Position numbers and translations under genes: made by a program. The notes under the pieces were generated by a model, which was given only the letters and a program-made list of their open reading frames with translations, was not told where the DNA came from and did not search any database. From NORP240 sp942492445 (lineage in GTDB: Bacteria > Pseudomonadota > Gammaproteobacteria > Pseudomonadales > Pseudohongiellaceae), in contig CALOEW010000090.1 in the NCBI GenBank assembly GCA_942492445.1, positions 17,194-81,193 on the forward strand: a DNA stretch of 64,000 nt, read 5' to 3'. Shown piece after piece: positions 1-9,249 of the stretch (its first letter is position 1; each line of letters opens with the position of its first letter).

Positions 1-1
1 T

Positions 2-1471
2 GAGCTTGGACTTCGGGAACGGGTCTACGACGCCATGTTTCGGCGTGCCATGAACAACAGTGGTGCACGCAATGACACGGCTTTACGGGATCTTACCGGT
101 CTTCGGCAGTTCATGACCGGGAACGGCCTGTTCGCGTTTTTTGACGCACCCTGGTTTCCCATTTATATCGGCATCATGTTCCTGTTTCACCCGTGGTTCG
201 GTATCGCCGCAATAATCGCCGGAATCATCATGGTGGCACTGGCAGTGACCAATGAAAAAGTCACCAACAAACGCTTGAAAGACGCCAACTCCCAGGCCAA
301 CCTGGTCAATTACCAGGTGGTGAGCAATCTGCGCAATGCCGAGGTCATAGCCGCCATGGGGATGATCGGGGATGTGCGGCGCAGCCAACAACAGCGGTCG
401 AACAACGTGCTGGGGTTGCAGACCGACGCCAGCAAGGCTGGCAGCGCCATTTCCGCTTCCACCAAGACATTTCGAATTACTGCACAATCCCTCATCCTGG
501 GGCTCGGGGCTTTACTGGCGCTGAGAGGGCAGATTTCCCCCGGCATGATGATCGCCGGCTCACTGTTACTGGGCCGCGCGCTGGCGCCTATCGATCTGCT
601 GGTCAGTACCTGGAAAGGCTTTTCCGTGGCCAGGGCCCAATATGAACGCCTTGGCGAACTGCTTGAGGCTGTTCCTGAAAACCCCGAAACCATGAGCCTG
701 CCGGCACCCAAAGGCCACCTGACCGTAGAGCAGGCTGTGGTTACCCCGCCCGGAGCCAGATCGCCGGTAATAAAGGGAGTTTCCCTGGAGCTGAACCCGG
801 GCGAAACGCTGGGAATCGTCGGCCCCAGCGCGTCGGGCAAATCCAGCCTGGCACGGGCGATTCTGGGCATCTGGCCGACGATTTCCGGGCGGGTGCGGCT
901 TGACGGGGCGGATGTAGCCGCCTGGGATCGCACCGAGCTTGGGCCTCATATCGGCTATCTGCCCCAGGATATCGAACTGTTCGATGGCTCTATCTCGGAG
1001 AATATCTGCCGATTTGGCGAAGTGGACTCGGAAAAAATTGTCCAGGCTGCCAGGCTGGCCGGTGTGCATGACCTGATTCTGCGCTTGCCTGACGGCTATG
1101 ATACGGTGATCGGTGGCAGCGGCGGCGTGCTTTCCGGCGGCCAGCGCCAGCGAATCGGTCTTGCCAGGGCGCTGTACGGAGACCCCCGTCTTCTGGTTCT
1201 GGATGAACCCAATTCAAACCTGGACGATCAGGGGGAGAAGGAACTGGTTGAAGCGCTTCGCCGTGCAAAAGCAAATGGCTGCACGATTGTGGTCATTACC
1301 CATCGCACCATGGTACTTCAATGCGTGGATAAGATTCTGGTGCTGCGCGAAGGTCTCGTTTTCGCGTACGGCAATCGTGATCAGGTCCTGGCCCAGTTGG
1401 CGGGCAAGACTCCGGCTAATGTGCAGGGCGGAAGTCTGCCCGGAAAAGCCGGGGCCGCCAGTGCAAACTGA
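2..1471 (+). CDS. prtD: Type I secretion ABC transporter, PrtD-like (5' partial)
   Basis: Inner-membrane ATPase/permease of a type I secretion system, which energises one-step export of a C-terminal-signal protein through the adaptor and TolC-like protein encoded next. The reading frame is open from base 2, so the true start lies upstream; the first ATG seen (35) is internal to a conserved stretch. The visible N-terminal part has hydrophobic membrane segments. The nucleotide-binding domain follows, with Walker A GPSASGKSS (about 823-849), signature LSGGQRQR (about 1129-1152), Walker B LLVLDEP (about 1189-1209) and the H-loop ITHR. The family match is to PrtD/AprD rather than HlyB, because no peptidase-like domain is visible, although the extreme N-terminus is missing. 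The gene heads a three-gene run with the adaptor and outer membrane component. No RTX-type substrate gene is in the window. Confidence 0.88.
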   Translation, partial: ELGLRERVYDAMFRRAMNNSGARNDTALRDLTGLRQFMTGNGLFAFFDAPWFPIYIGIMFLFHPWFGIAAIIAGIIMVALAVTNEKVTNKRLKDANSQANLVNYQVVSNLRNAEVIAAMGMIGDVRRSQQQRSNNVLGLQTDASKAGSAISASTKTFRITAQSLILGLGALLALRGQISPGMMIAGSLLLGRALAPIDLLVSTWKGFSVARAQYERLGELLEAVPENPETMSLPAPKGHLTVEQAVVTPPGARSPVIKGVSLELNPGETLGIVGPSASGKSSLARAILGIWPTISGRVRLDGADVAAWDRTELGPHIGYLPQDIELFDGSISENICRFGEVDSEKIVQAARLAGVHDLILRLPDGYDTVIGGSGGVLSGGQRQRIGLARALYGDPRLLVLDEPNSNLDDQGEKELVEALRRAKANGCTIVVITHRTMVLQCVDKILVLREGLVFAYGNRDQVLAQLAGKTPANVQGGSLPGKAGAASAN

Positions 1472-1551
1472 TCACATCGGGCAAGGATTGGCCAGGTTCT
1501 TTCGACCTGTCTGACTAATTTATTTTCTGGAAATTACGCGAGAGCTCTAAA

Positions 1552-2895
1552 TTGGCGGAAAACAACGCAATCAGTCTGGCCACGGAACTCCCATCCCGTG
1601 AAAGCGGCCCCGGCCTGTCAACGGACATCGGCTACCCGTTGAAGGTGGGCCTGGCACTGATGTTCCTGGTCTTCGGCGTTTTCGGCACCTGGGCGATGCT
1701 GGCACCCCTCGACAGCGCAGCCCATGCTCCGGGACTTGTGACAGTGGAATCCTACAAGAAGGTTATACAGCACCTGGAAGGGGGGATAGTGCGTGAAATC
1801 ATGGCCCGCAACGGCGATCATGTCGAGGCAGGCGATCCGCTGCTTTATCTCGAAGATACCCAGCCCCTTGCACAACTGGAGATCGCCAATTCCCAACGTG
1901 CGGCCCTGGCGGCAATCGAAGCGCGCCTGATTGCCGAGCGGGATGGCCTGGAAGCGATCCGCTTTCCGGAGTTCCTGTTATCCGGAGACCAGGACACGCG
2001 CGCGGAGATGGATGCACAGAATGAAATCTTCGCTGCCAGAAAAGCGTCTAATGACGGCAGCATCGAGGTGCTGGAACAACGAATCAGCCAGCTGGAGTCC
2101 CGCGCCGAGGGCCTTCGTGCACTGAAGGAAACCCGCGAGATACTGGCGGCTTCCTACCAGGATGAGCTGAATGACACCAGGGAACTGCTGAGCCAGGGTT
2201 TCTCCGACAAACTGCAACTGCGCCAGCTGGAGCGGGAGTACGCCTCGGCACGGGGTGAAGCCGCGGATCTGACAGCCAATATCTCCTCCACCGAGATACA
2301 GATAGGGGAAACACGATTGGAGATCCTGCAACAGCAGCGTCAGTTTCACAATGACGTGGTCAGCGAACTCAGCGAGGTACAGACCACCCTGAAGGACGTG
2401 CGGGAGCGCATCACGGCACTCCAGGATATAGTCCGACGTACTGTAATTCGGGCACCGGAAGAGGGTGTTGTCAACGGCATGCAGGTGCACACCGTCGGAG
2501 GTGTTATCAACCCGGGCACGCCGATTGCCGAAATTGTCCCTCAAAGTGACAATATGATCATCGAAGCAAGGGTCTCGCCCAACGACATCGACAGTGTCAC
2601 ATCGGGACAGGAGGCTTCCATTCGCTTTTCCTCCTTCGGCCGCTCCGCTGTGCCGACCATTTACGGCAGCGTACTGAGTATTTCCGCTGACCGGTTCGAA
2701 GATGAAAACACCGGTGCTCCCTATTACCTGGCGAGAATTGCCGTATCACCGGAAGGCATGGAGGAGCTGGGCAACCTGACACTGGTACCCGGAATGCCGG
2801 CGGAGGTGTTCATCAATATTGGATCACGCACCTTTTTGCAGTATCTGATGAAACCCCTGACCAACGCCCTGGCGCGAAGCTTCCGGGAAGAATAA
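1552..2895 (+). CDS. prtE: Type I secretion membrane fusion protein, HlyD/PrtE family
   Basis: Periplasmic adaptor linking the ABC transporter to the TolC-like channel. The 447-residue protein has a short cytoplasmic N-terminus, one membrane helix (about residues 32-53), a biotinyl-lipoyl half motif near residues 80-100, a long Glu/Gln-rich coiled coil (about 120-290) and a C-terminal beta-barrel region beginning near IRAPEEGVV. Length fits the family (about 430-480). The only reasonable start is TTG at 1552, preceded by a GAGAG Shine-Dalgarno-like run; the next ATG falls inside the membrane helix. The stop codon overlaps the start of the next gene by one base (TAATG), which implies translational coupling. 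The 80-base gap from the upstream ATPase shows no clear terminator, so the three genes are probably one operon. Confidence 0.88.
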   Translation: MAENNAISLATELPSRESGPGLSTDIGYPLKVGLALMFLVFGVFGTWAMLAPLDSAAHAPGLVTVESYKKVIQHLEGGIVREIMARNGDHVEAGDPLLYLEDTQPLAQLEIANSQRAALAAIEARLIAERDGLEAIRFPEFLLSGDQDTRAEMDAQNEIFAARKASNDGSIEVLEQRISQLESRAEGLRALKETREILAASYQDELNDTRELLSQGFSDKLQLRQLEREYASARGEAADLTANISSTEIQIGETRLEILQQQRQFHNDVVSELSEVQTTLKDVRERITALQDIVRRTVIRAPEEGVVNGMQVHTVGGVINPGTPIAEIVPQSDNMIIEARVSPNDIDSVTSGQEASIRFSSFGRSAVPTIYGSVLSISADRFEDENTGAPYYLARIAVSPEGMEELGNLTLVPGMPAEVFINIGSRTFLQYLMKPLTNALARSFREE

Positions 2896-4283
2896 TGTTG
2901 TCACCGCTGCACCGTTGTCTTACATCATCAGTCTTCATCGTACTGCTGGGAAGTGGCTGGTCAACTGCCAGTGCCCAGGAAACGACCGATGGTTCTGAAG
3001 TGCAACGGGACAGCCTGGGCATCACCAATGCACTGGGCTTCACTCTGGAAGATTTTTTTACCTCGGCAATCGATTACAGTCCCCAATTGGAGATCGCCCG
3101 CGAACAGCTGAGTATCGGAACCGCCAGGAAACGGGCGGCGACCGGCCAGTTGTTGCCACAACTGAACGCCAATGCCAGTGTCTCCGACAACGATCGAGAC
3201 AATGGAGCGCTCAACGAACGTTACGATGGTGAGCGTTACAGCATTCAACTGTCACAGATCTTGTTTGACTGGCAGCAATTCGCAAACCGAAATCAGGCTT
3301 CTTACATCGAGGATCAGCGCGAAGCGGAATATTATTCTCAACTCAGCGTTCTGTTGACAGATGTTGCCAGTGGTTATTTCGATGTCCTGCAGGCCGAAGA
3401 CGCCTTGACCTCTATCCGGTCTGAACTCAACGCGGTTGCGTCGCAGCTGGAGCTGGTTGAGAGTTACTACCAACGTCAACTGGCGCAGATTACCGATCTG
3501 TATGATGCCCAGGCGCAGCTGGCAGCAGTCCAGGCGGAGGAATTGTCATTGCAGAGCCAGTTGCAGATTGCGCGGGAAATTCTCCGCTCCCTGGCAGGTA
3601 TCACCCCGGGAGCCCTCTATCGTCTGGACGACGAATTGGAAATCCCCGCGCTCGAGGAAAGCATTGACTACTGGGTTGAACAGGGGCACGCCAACAGCCC
3701 GCTCATTCGAGCCGGGCAGGCCGCCAGCCAGGCTGCGGAGGAGGGCGTCTCTGCCCGCCGTGGCGCCTACATGCCGCGGGTGAATCTCATAGTCCAGCAA
3801 CAGAGCTCCAACCTGGGTTTCGACAACGCTCCGCTGCAGGAGACTGACACCACGTATGTCGGTGTTAATGTCTCTATTCCTCTTTATGCGGGGGGCAGCA
3901 ACCGGGCGGCAGTCAGGGAAGCCATGAGTCTGAAAAATATCGCCAGTAACGAACTACGTTTTGTCAGGCTGCAGGTCAATGAAAGAATCCGCGCAGCCTA
4001 CCTGCAGGTGAAAGCCAGCGAGACTCGCACCGAGGCTGCCCGGCGCCTGGTGGAATCCACGGCCCTGTCCGCAGAGGCCAGGCAACGGGGATTTGAGCTG
4101 GGCACGGTAAACAGCGTGGACGTGCTGAATGCATTGCGGGACCAGTTTCAGGCACAACGGGATCTGCAACAGACCCGCTACGAACACGTTAAGATGCTGC
4201 TGGAACTGAAACGGGAAGCAGGCACGCTTTCGGCTGAAGACCTGCTGGAAGTGGGTGGGTGGCTGGTAGAGCAGGAACAGTGA
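2895..4283 (+). CDS. TolC-family outer membrane efflux/secretion protein
   Basis: Outer membrane channel-tunnel of the type I secretion system. It is 462 residues long, with a hydrophobic N-terminal signal peptide ending at about Ala26 (STASAQ). Two OEP repeats follow, each with long amphipathic helices; one conserved stretch is LLTDVASGYFDVLQAEDAL and the second repeat contains VNVSIPLYAGGSNRAAV, the typical strand sequence with a Gly-rich turn. The start overlaps the adaptor stop by one base. Being next to its cognate ATPase and adaptor suggests a dedicated PrtF/AprF-type channel rather than a general TolC, but this cannot be proved from sequence alone. Confidence 0.85.
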   Translation: MLSPLHRCLTSSVFIVLLGSGWSTASAQETTDGSEVQRDSLGITNALGFTLEDFFTSAIDYSPQLEIAREQLSIGTARKRAATGQLLPQLNANASVSDNDRDNGALNERYDGERYSIQLSQILFDWQQFANRNQASYIEDQREAEYYSQLSVLLTDVASGYFDVLQAEDALTSIRSELNAVASQLELVESYYQRQLAQITDLYDAQAQLAAVQAEELSLQSQLQIAREILRSLAGITPGALYRLDDELEIPALEESIDYWVEQGHANSPLIRAGQAASQAAEEGVSARRGAYMPRVNLIVQQQSSNLGFDNAPLQETDTTYVGVNVSIPLYAGGSNRAAVREAMSLKNIASNELRFVRLQVNERIRAAYLQVKASETRTEAARRLVESTALSAEARQRGFELGTVNSVDVLNALRDQFQAQRDLQQTRYEHVKMLLELKREAGTLSAEDLLEVGGWLVEQEQ

Positions 4284-4306
4284 TACCTGAGGTTCCTGAC
4301 CGTTAA

Positions 4307-4843
4307 ATGACCAAACTGACACGATTCACTACTCAGTACAGGAACGCAGATGACCGGATTCTGCTGACCGGGGAAGGCAAAGAGTCAGGAAGTGTATCGT
4401 TATGGCTCACGCAAAAATTGTTGTTGAAAACCATACCGGTGCTTGTGGATTGGCTTCAGAAGAACAACCCGGCAGACCTGAAGACCCGGGACAACAGCGC
4501 CCAGGCCAGGGCCATGGCCCAGGTTTTTTCCCGAAAGCCGGTACAGTCCGCAGTCAACTCCGGGGCCGTTCGTCAGGATAAAACTGACGCATCCAGTGGT
4601 CCACACCCGGTTCTGGTACACAGTATAGACCTGAATCTGAATCCAAAATTATTGCGACTACGCTTCCGATATGACGATCAGGAACAGGCTGACCTGGCCA
4701 TGAACGCCAGTCAGTTAAGGCAATGGCTGGCGGTATTGCAGGTCCTCTGGACCAAGGCGAGCTGGCCGTCTCACATCTGGCCACAATGGCTGAAGGATGA
4801 CGTGAAGCTGGTCAGCAACGAATCCCGTGGAGCGTTCCATTAG
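4307..4843 (+). CDS. Conserved-looking hypothetical protein next to type I secretion genes
   Basis: I do not recognise this 178-residue protein. It starts 23 bases after the TolC-family stop and probably belongs to the same transcript. There is no signal peptide or membrane helix, so a cytoplasmic location is likely. The N-terminal 50 residues contain a hydrophobic amphipathic stretch (LWLTQKLLLKTIPVLVDWL), the middle is polar and low in structure (about residues 60-105), and the C-terminal 70 residues mix basic and aromatic residues (LRQWLAVLQVLWTKASWP). Codon use resembles the neighbours, and no longer frame lies opposite. A role tied to the secretion system or the following glycan exporter is possible only by position. 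Confidence 0.6.
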   Translation: MTKLTRFTTQYRNADDRILLTGEGKESGSVSLWLTQKLLLKTIPVLVDWLQKNNPADLKTRDNSAQARAMAQVFSRKPVQSAVNSGAVRQDKTDASSGPHPVLVHSIDLNLNPKLLRLRFRYDDQEQADLAMNASQLRQWLAVLQVLWTKASWPSHIWPQWLKDDVKLVSNESRGAFH

Positions 4844-4883
4844 AACTGTATCACCGGGGATTCATTTGCAATTATAGTCCGGG

Positions 4884-5759
4884 TTGGCCAGGTTAGTGGC
4901 TGATGCTGTACGTATGTTTACAGGAAGGTTGGTGCCGGGTACGGAATCAGACATGTTTTTAAGCTCGTTAAGACAGTGGGTACTGACTCCGGTTGACAAC
5001 TACCGGCTGTTTCACAATTTCGTCAAACAGGACTTTACCGGCCAGTTTATCGGTTCCGTAGGCGGGATTCTTTGGCTGTTCATTACCCCGGTAGTTAATA
5101 TCATCATCTATGCGTTCGTCTTCAGGTACGTATTCGGAGTCCGACCACCCCCCGAGTACGGACAAACCAGCTTCGTGGTCTTCATGATGGTCGGCTATCT
5201 TCCCTGGTTTGCTTTTGCCGACGCCCTTGGAAAGTCACCGGGGTTGCTTCTGGAAAAAGCGCCACTTATCACCAAGGTCATGTTTCCGGTGAACATTCTC
5301 CCGGTAGTGGGGTCATTGATTCCCTATATGACTCACGCGATAGGTTTCAGTCTGCTTCTGGTATACCTGGCTTTAAGAGGGTATTTCAACAGCCTGTGGC
5401 TGATTTTGCCGGTTGTCTTCGCACTACAGTTTCTGTTTACGCTGGGGCTGGTTGCAATTCTTTCGGCCCTTTGTGTTTTCCTGCGGGATCTGCAACAGCT
5501 TGTCGCCCTGATCATTACCAGCTGGTTCTTTCTCACCCCGATCGTTTACCCGATCTCAATAATCGCGGATCCGGGTGTTCAGGACCTGTACAATTACAAT
5601 CCCATGCACAGCTTTGTAACCCTTTACCGGCAGATAATTCTGGCCGGAGAGCTCCCGGTATTGAATCTGCAGGTTGCTTTCGCTGTTTCCCTGCTTGCCT
5701 ACCTGGCCGGGGGCTGGCTGTTCATGCGCATAAAACACGCCTTCGGTGATGTACTGTAA
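4884..5759 (+). CDS. ABC-2 type polysaccharide export permease (Wzm/TagG-like)
   Basis: Membrane subunit of an ABC exporter for undecaprenyl-linked O-antigen, capsule or related glycans. Six hydrophobic segments are visible after a cytoplasmic N-terminus, including VGGILWLFITPVVNIIIYAFV near residue 60 and a C-terminal helix before MRIKHAFGDVL. The conserved N-terminal motif around VKQDFTGQFIGSVGGILW and the internal ITSWFFLTPIVYP are typical of the TagG/Wzm family. The start is uncertain: TTG at 4884 is the longest form, while ATGs at 4914 and 4953 (residue 24) are in frame and the last gives a more usual length of about 268. The ATP-binding partner follows 23 bases after the stop. No glycosyltransferase genes are nearby in the window. 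Confidence 0.85.
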   Translation: MARLVADAVRMFTGRLVPGTESDMFLSSLRQWVLTPVDNYRLFHNFVKQDFTGQFIGSVGGILWLFITPVVNIIIYAFVFRYVFGVRPPPEYGQTSFVVFMMVGYLPWFAFADALGKSPGLLLEKAPLITKVMFPVNILPVVGSLIPYMTHAIGFSLLLVYLALRGYFNSLWLILPVVFALQFLFTLGLVAILSALCVFLRDLQQLVALIITSWFFLTPIVYPISIIADPGVQDLYNYNPMHSFVTLYRQIILAGELPVLNLQVAFAVSLLAYLAGGWLFMRIKHAFGDVL

Positions 5760-5782
5760 AACAAGAAATAGTTTCTAGCGCC

Positions 5783-7027
5783 ATGACCGAACCAACAAAT
5801 CCTCTACTCCGCATTAAGGTCGAGAACCTGTGTAAAGAATTCAAGATCTATGAGCAGCCCAGGGACCGGTTGACGGAACTGTTATTCAGGAAATCCAGGC
5901 ACAAGATCTACCATGTTTTGAGCGATGTGTCTTTTAACGTGGAGAATGGCAGGAGCCTGGGAATTATCGGTGACAACGGCGCAGGGAAATCCACGCTGCT
6001 TAAACTGCTGGTGGGTACTCTGCAACCCACTTCGGGCAGCATCTCGGTGGAAGGCCAGGTGGCAGCGCTATTGGAACTGGGAGCGGGATTTCATCCTGAA
6101 TTCACCGGGCGCAGGAATATTTTTCTCAACGCCTCGCTGCTGGGTGTGCCTGACGACAATATTCCCGAGCTGGAAATGGACATCATCGAATTTTCGGAGT
6201 TGGACTATTTTATCGACAGGCCGGTAAAAACCTATTCATCCGGTATGTTCGTGCGACTGGCATTTTCCATTGCCACGATGGTAAGGCCCGATGTGCTGGT
6301 GATCGACGAGGCTCTCAGTGTCGGTGACATGGCTTTCCAGAAAAAATGCGTGGAGCGGATGAATCGCTTTCGGGAAGAAAAGAAAACCATGGTTTTCTGC
6401 AGTCATTCCATGTATCACGTGCAGCAGCTTTGTGACACAGCGATCTGGATTGACAAGGGCAGAATACGGGACATAGGACCAAGTGAGGAGATCGTCGGCC
6501 GTTACGAAGACTATTGCAATAACAAGAAAGCCTATAACAGCATTACCGAAGACGTTCCTGATTCCACACTCTACGACAGTGGAGAAGTGACGGAAGAGAA
6601 GCGCCGCGACAGCCGCATAGTCAATGTACACGTTGAATCCCCGGATGGAGAGAAACTTTCCAGGGTGTCCCCATTGTCCGACGTAGTATTGAAAATGGAA
6701 GTTGAAATACTCAAGGACGGCGTGGAGGGCAACTTCGGCTTCGCTTTCATGCGAGCAACCGATGACGTAATTTCATCGTGGCTGACCACGGACATTTCCG
6801 AAATAGATAAAGGACCATTCAAAAATGGTGATCGATTCGAAATTTCACTTCTGGTGAAGCGACTGGCAATGCGAAGTGGTGAATTTTATGTGCTCGGCGG
6901 AATAGCCGACCGCAGCGGACTGCTCTGGTACGAGACAAAGAACAGCAGGCCAATTACCGTAGCGTCGTCAAAAGGGGTGGGGCAACTGGCAATGGAATGT
7001 GACTGGCAGGTGGCACGAAAACCCTGA
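5783..7027 (+). CDS. Polysaccharide ABC exporter ATP-binding protein with C-terminal Wzt-like domain
   Basis: ATPase partner of the preceding permease. The first 240 residues are the nucleotide-binding domain: Walker A GDNGAGKST, the family-specific ALLELGAGFHPEFTGRRNI segment, signature YSSGM and Walker B VLVIDEAL. The remaining 170 residues form a beta-rich extension (from about residue 260) resembling the Wzt C-terminal domain, which in E. coli O8/O9a Wzt binds the capped non-reducing end of the glycan; with that extension the length of 414 fits Wzt rather than TagH/KpsT. By inference the exported glycan is recognised by a terminal modification. The gene ends 65 bases before the convergent gspK stop, and I see no clear terminator in that gap. 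Confidence 0.85.
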   Translation: MTEPTNPLLRIKVENLCKEFKIYEQPRDRLTELLFRKSRHKIYHVLSDVSFNVENGRSLGIIGDNGAGKSTLLKLLVGTLQPTSGSISVEGQVAALLELGAGFHPEFTGRRNIFLNASLLGVPDDNIPELEMDIIEFSELDYFIDRPVKTYSSGMFVRLAFSIATMVRPDVLVIDEALSVGDMAFQKKCVERMNRFREEKKTMVFCSHSMYHVQQLCDTAIWIDKGRIRDIGPSEEIVGRYEDYCNNKKAYNSITEDVPDSTLYDSGEVTEEKRRDSRIVNVHVESPDGEKLSRVSPLSDVVLKMEVEILKDGVEGNFGFAFMRATDDVISSWLTTDISEIDKGPFKNGDRFEISLLVKRLAMRSGEFYVLGGIADRSGLLWYETKNSRPITVASSKGVGQLAMECDWQVARKP

Positions 7028-7091
7028 ACCCGATCTGAGGCCAGTTCCTTTTCCCGGCCGGTCTTGCAGGTCCAGGGAATAGCTGGTCCGC

Positions 7092-8192
7092 TCAGAATTC
7101 AATTTCATACTCATTGATCCGGGCAGGTGCCGTATCAGGTAGATAGCCGTAGGGATCAACCTTGTAGACGCGAGGCGCTCTATTGAAGGTGCTGACTTCC
7201 ACAATCTCCATATAGGCCTGAACAACCGGGTCCGGATTTACGTCCAGCCCCGCGTCGACAGCAGCTTCCAGCTGCATCCGGAATGTCTCGGCAAGCTCCA
7301 CCCGCGGGTACACAAACAGTGAATACACGGTGCTGGTCTGGTTGCCGATCCAGGGCGTCAGTTCAACGAGGTTTTCAAAGGGAATAATGCTATCCAGCTC
7401 GCTCCGGTTATTGATGTCTCTGGTTTCACGGTAGGCGATAATTCTTTCAATCAGTTCGTCATCGAGCCCGGGCAGCATCTGCATCGCTTCACGGGTGGCA
7501 AGGTTGATATTGACCGTACGGTTGTTGCCGTAGATAGTAAACGCCGCTTCCACGTTGACACCTTCGAACAGTTCGGAAAAACCGCGGATCTGCAATATCT
7601 CCTCCACCGATTCCAGCTCAGGGTTGTTGCGGGGCGTGTAGGGTGGATCAAGAGACAGGTAGTAGTCCGCTTCAGCGCCATTGAGACTTTCCAGCTCGTT
7701 GATGTCAGTCCAGTCAGTCCAGGCGGCCAGCAGATCCTGAACCTGCTCCGGGTCGGCATCTTCGCCGCCCAGGCGTTTTTCGATAATTGCCTGCAGATTG
7801 CGGCGGGGAATACGGTTCAGATTGATCTTGCCACCATGGTCATAGATGCGTACTACGATATCTTCAGCAGCCGCATAAGCCAGCTCCAACGGACGACCAT
7901 TGAACCGATATTCATCCAGAAGGATTTCGCCGTCTTCGTCAGTTTCCTGCTGCTCGCCAATCGGCCGGGGCATACTCTTGAACATCAACTCCATATGCGC
8001 TTTTTTAACGGTCTCCATGACAGCCGCCCAGACTGCCACTCCCTGCTGGTTATGAAATGCGGTATTGGCTGAAAGGCGCACCTTGCCGGCCATGGCAGTG
8101 ACCAGGACAGTCAGCAGCACTGCCGTCCAAAGAACGATAATGATGACTGCTCCCCGCTGACGTGCCCTGACCTGGACCATGGCGCCCCTCAC
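7092..8192 (-). CDS. gspK: Type II secretion system minor pseudopilin GspK
   Basis: Large minor pseudopilin thought to cap the T2SS pseudopilus tip with GspI and GspJ in the periplasm. The protein has 366 residues. The prepilin site RQRG/AVIIIVLW lies near residue 14, and as is normal for GspK the mature protein lacks the Glu5 found in other pseudopilins. The long globular part includes the helix-hairpin-helix-like alpha domain insertion (INLNRIPRRNLQ and VNINLATREAMQMLPGLD) characteristic of GspK. The GTG start at 8192 overlaps the gspJ stop (GTGA), implying coupling; an in-frame ATG at 8180 is the alternative. It is the last gene of the operon. Confidence 0.9.
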   Translation of the reverse strand: MRGAMVQVRARQRGAVIIIVLWTAVLLTVLVTAMAGKVRLSANTAFHNQQGVAVWAAVMETVKKAHMELMFKSMPRPIGEQQETDEDGEILLDEYRFNGRPLELAYAAAEDIVVRIYDHGGKINLNRIPRRNLQAIIEKRLGGEDADPEQVQDLLAAWTDWTDINELESLNGAEADYYLSLDPPYTPRNNPELESVEEILQIRGFSELFEGVNVEAAFTIYGNNRTVNINLATREAMQMLPGLDDELIERIIAYRETRDINNRSELDSIIPFENLVELTPWIGNQTSTVYSLFVYPRVELAETFRMQLEAAVDAGLDVNPDPVVQAYMEIVEVSTFNRAPRVYKVDPYGYLPDTAPARINEYEIEF

Positions 8193-8857
8193 AAACCCTG
8201 AAACAGGTTGGGCCGCAGATTCCGGTTCTGATTGCTGGCGATGGCAGCGACAACCTCAAGCGCCTCCAGCGTGCCATTCCGGTCATCCAGGGGAGTAAAC
8301 CTGACATAGACTCCTAGGGGGAGGCTTTGCATCTCCTCGCCCGGCCATTCGTCGCGCCATTGCCGGGTTTCATCCAGTTCCTCGTAAAGGTAGCCAAAGC
8401 TGGCAGTGTAGTTGGGAAGAATGAGCCTGGGCTCGGCCTCCGCCAGCCTGTCGCCGGGGTAATCGCTGAATGCCGGAGCCAGAGCCAGCTGGACGCCTTC
8501 GTCGGTATTGAACAGCTCCCAGGCCATGAGGCCGGGCTGGCGCTGGGGCGAAACCGTGGAAACCCAGCTCAGGTAATCCTCTTCACCAACGAAATAAACG
8601 TAGCGGACAAGACTTTCCTCTTCGGTATAGCCGTGGGGGAAAGCACCGTGCAGCGCTCTTTCGATCTGCAGGATGGAAAGCGCTTCGTCGAGATTACGAT
8701 CCAGTTGATCGGAATTACGGTTCCAGTCCTGGGCTACTACATAGACTCCTGTGCTCAGCAGACCAAGAAGTGTTGTAGTAAGCGCCAGTGCCAGAATAAC
8801 CTCCACCAGCGTAAATCCGGTGACCATCGAGCGCGATTTAAGGGAGGCTCTTTGCAT
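8189..8857 (-). CDS. gspJ: Type II secretion system minor pseudopilin GspJ
   Basis: Minor pseudopilin forming the tip complex with GspI and GspK. The prepilin motif is VTG/FTLVEVILALA, with Gly-1, Phe+1 and Glu+5, followed by a hydrophobic helix. I chose ATG at 8857 because GAGGTAA lies 5 bases upstream and the gspI stop is one base away; the open frame runs further upstream, but that extension reads through gspI and is not pseudopilin-like. The resulting 222-residue protein fits the usual GspJ size (about 190-240). Tight spacing on both sides indicates translational coupling with gspI and gspK. Confidence 0.88.
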   Translation of the reverse strand: MQRASLKSRSMVTGFTLVEVILALALTTTLLGLLSTGVYVVAQDWNRNSDQLDRNLDEALSILQIERALHGAFPHGYTEEESLVRYVYFVGEEDYLSWVSTVSPQRQPGLMAWELFNTDEGVQLALAPAFSDYPGDRLAEAEPRLILPNYTASFGYLYEELDETRQWRDEWPGEEMQSLPLGVYVRFTPLDDRNGTLEALEVVAAIASNQNRNLRPNLFQGL

Positions 8858-8858
8858 A

Positions 8859-9248
8859 TTACCTCGGCAGCTCCAGCTGTATCCATCGCGTTCCGGTAAT
8901 CTGCGATTCACGCTCCTCATCCTCCACTTCAAAAAATTGCAGTGCGTATTGCATCGGTTGCGTCTTACGCTCCGGATCTTCCAGTATCTCAGCCTCGCTT
9001 ATTCTGTAGCGATCGTTCTCGAGAACCGGCTCCACCTCATTCAGCCCGTTTTCAAGCAACGCGAAGTTGAAGGCGGCACGAGTATTGATGGCGCGAACAA
9101 GCGCCTCTTCCGATCGCCATGACAACTGCTTGCTGCCAGCCAGCAGAGTGAACAGACCGCCAAGCAGAAAGCCGGTTATTGCCAGAGCGACAATCACCTC
9201 CAGTAGTGTGAACCCTTTTGACTGATTCCCTGTTTGTCCGCGTATCAT
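8859..9248 (-). CDS. gspI: Type II secretion system minor pseudopilin GspI
   Basis: Smallest minor pseudopilin, proposed to initiate tip-complex assembly. From ATG at 9248 the protein has 129 residues, with leader MIRGQTGNQSKG, cleavage before FTLLEVIVALAITG, and Glu+5 present. The usual GspI length is about 120-130, which supports this start over the longer open frame that overlaps gspH. The gspH stop (9250-9252) lies one base upstream and gspJ starts one base after this stop, so the genes form a tightly packed H-I-J-K block. Confidence 0.86.
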   Translation of the reverse strand: MIRGQTGNQSKGFTLLEVIVALAITGFLLGGLFTLLAGSKQLSWRSEEALVRAINTRAAFNFALLENGLNEVEPVLENDRYRISEAEILEDPERKTQPMQYALQFFEVEDEERESQITGTRWIQLELPR

Positions 9249-9249
9249 C

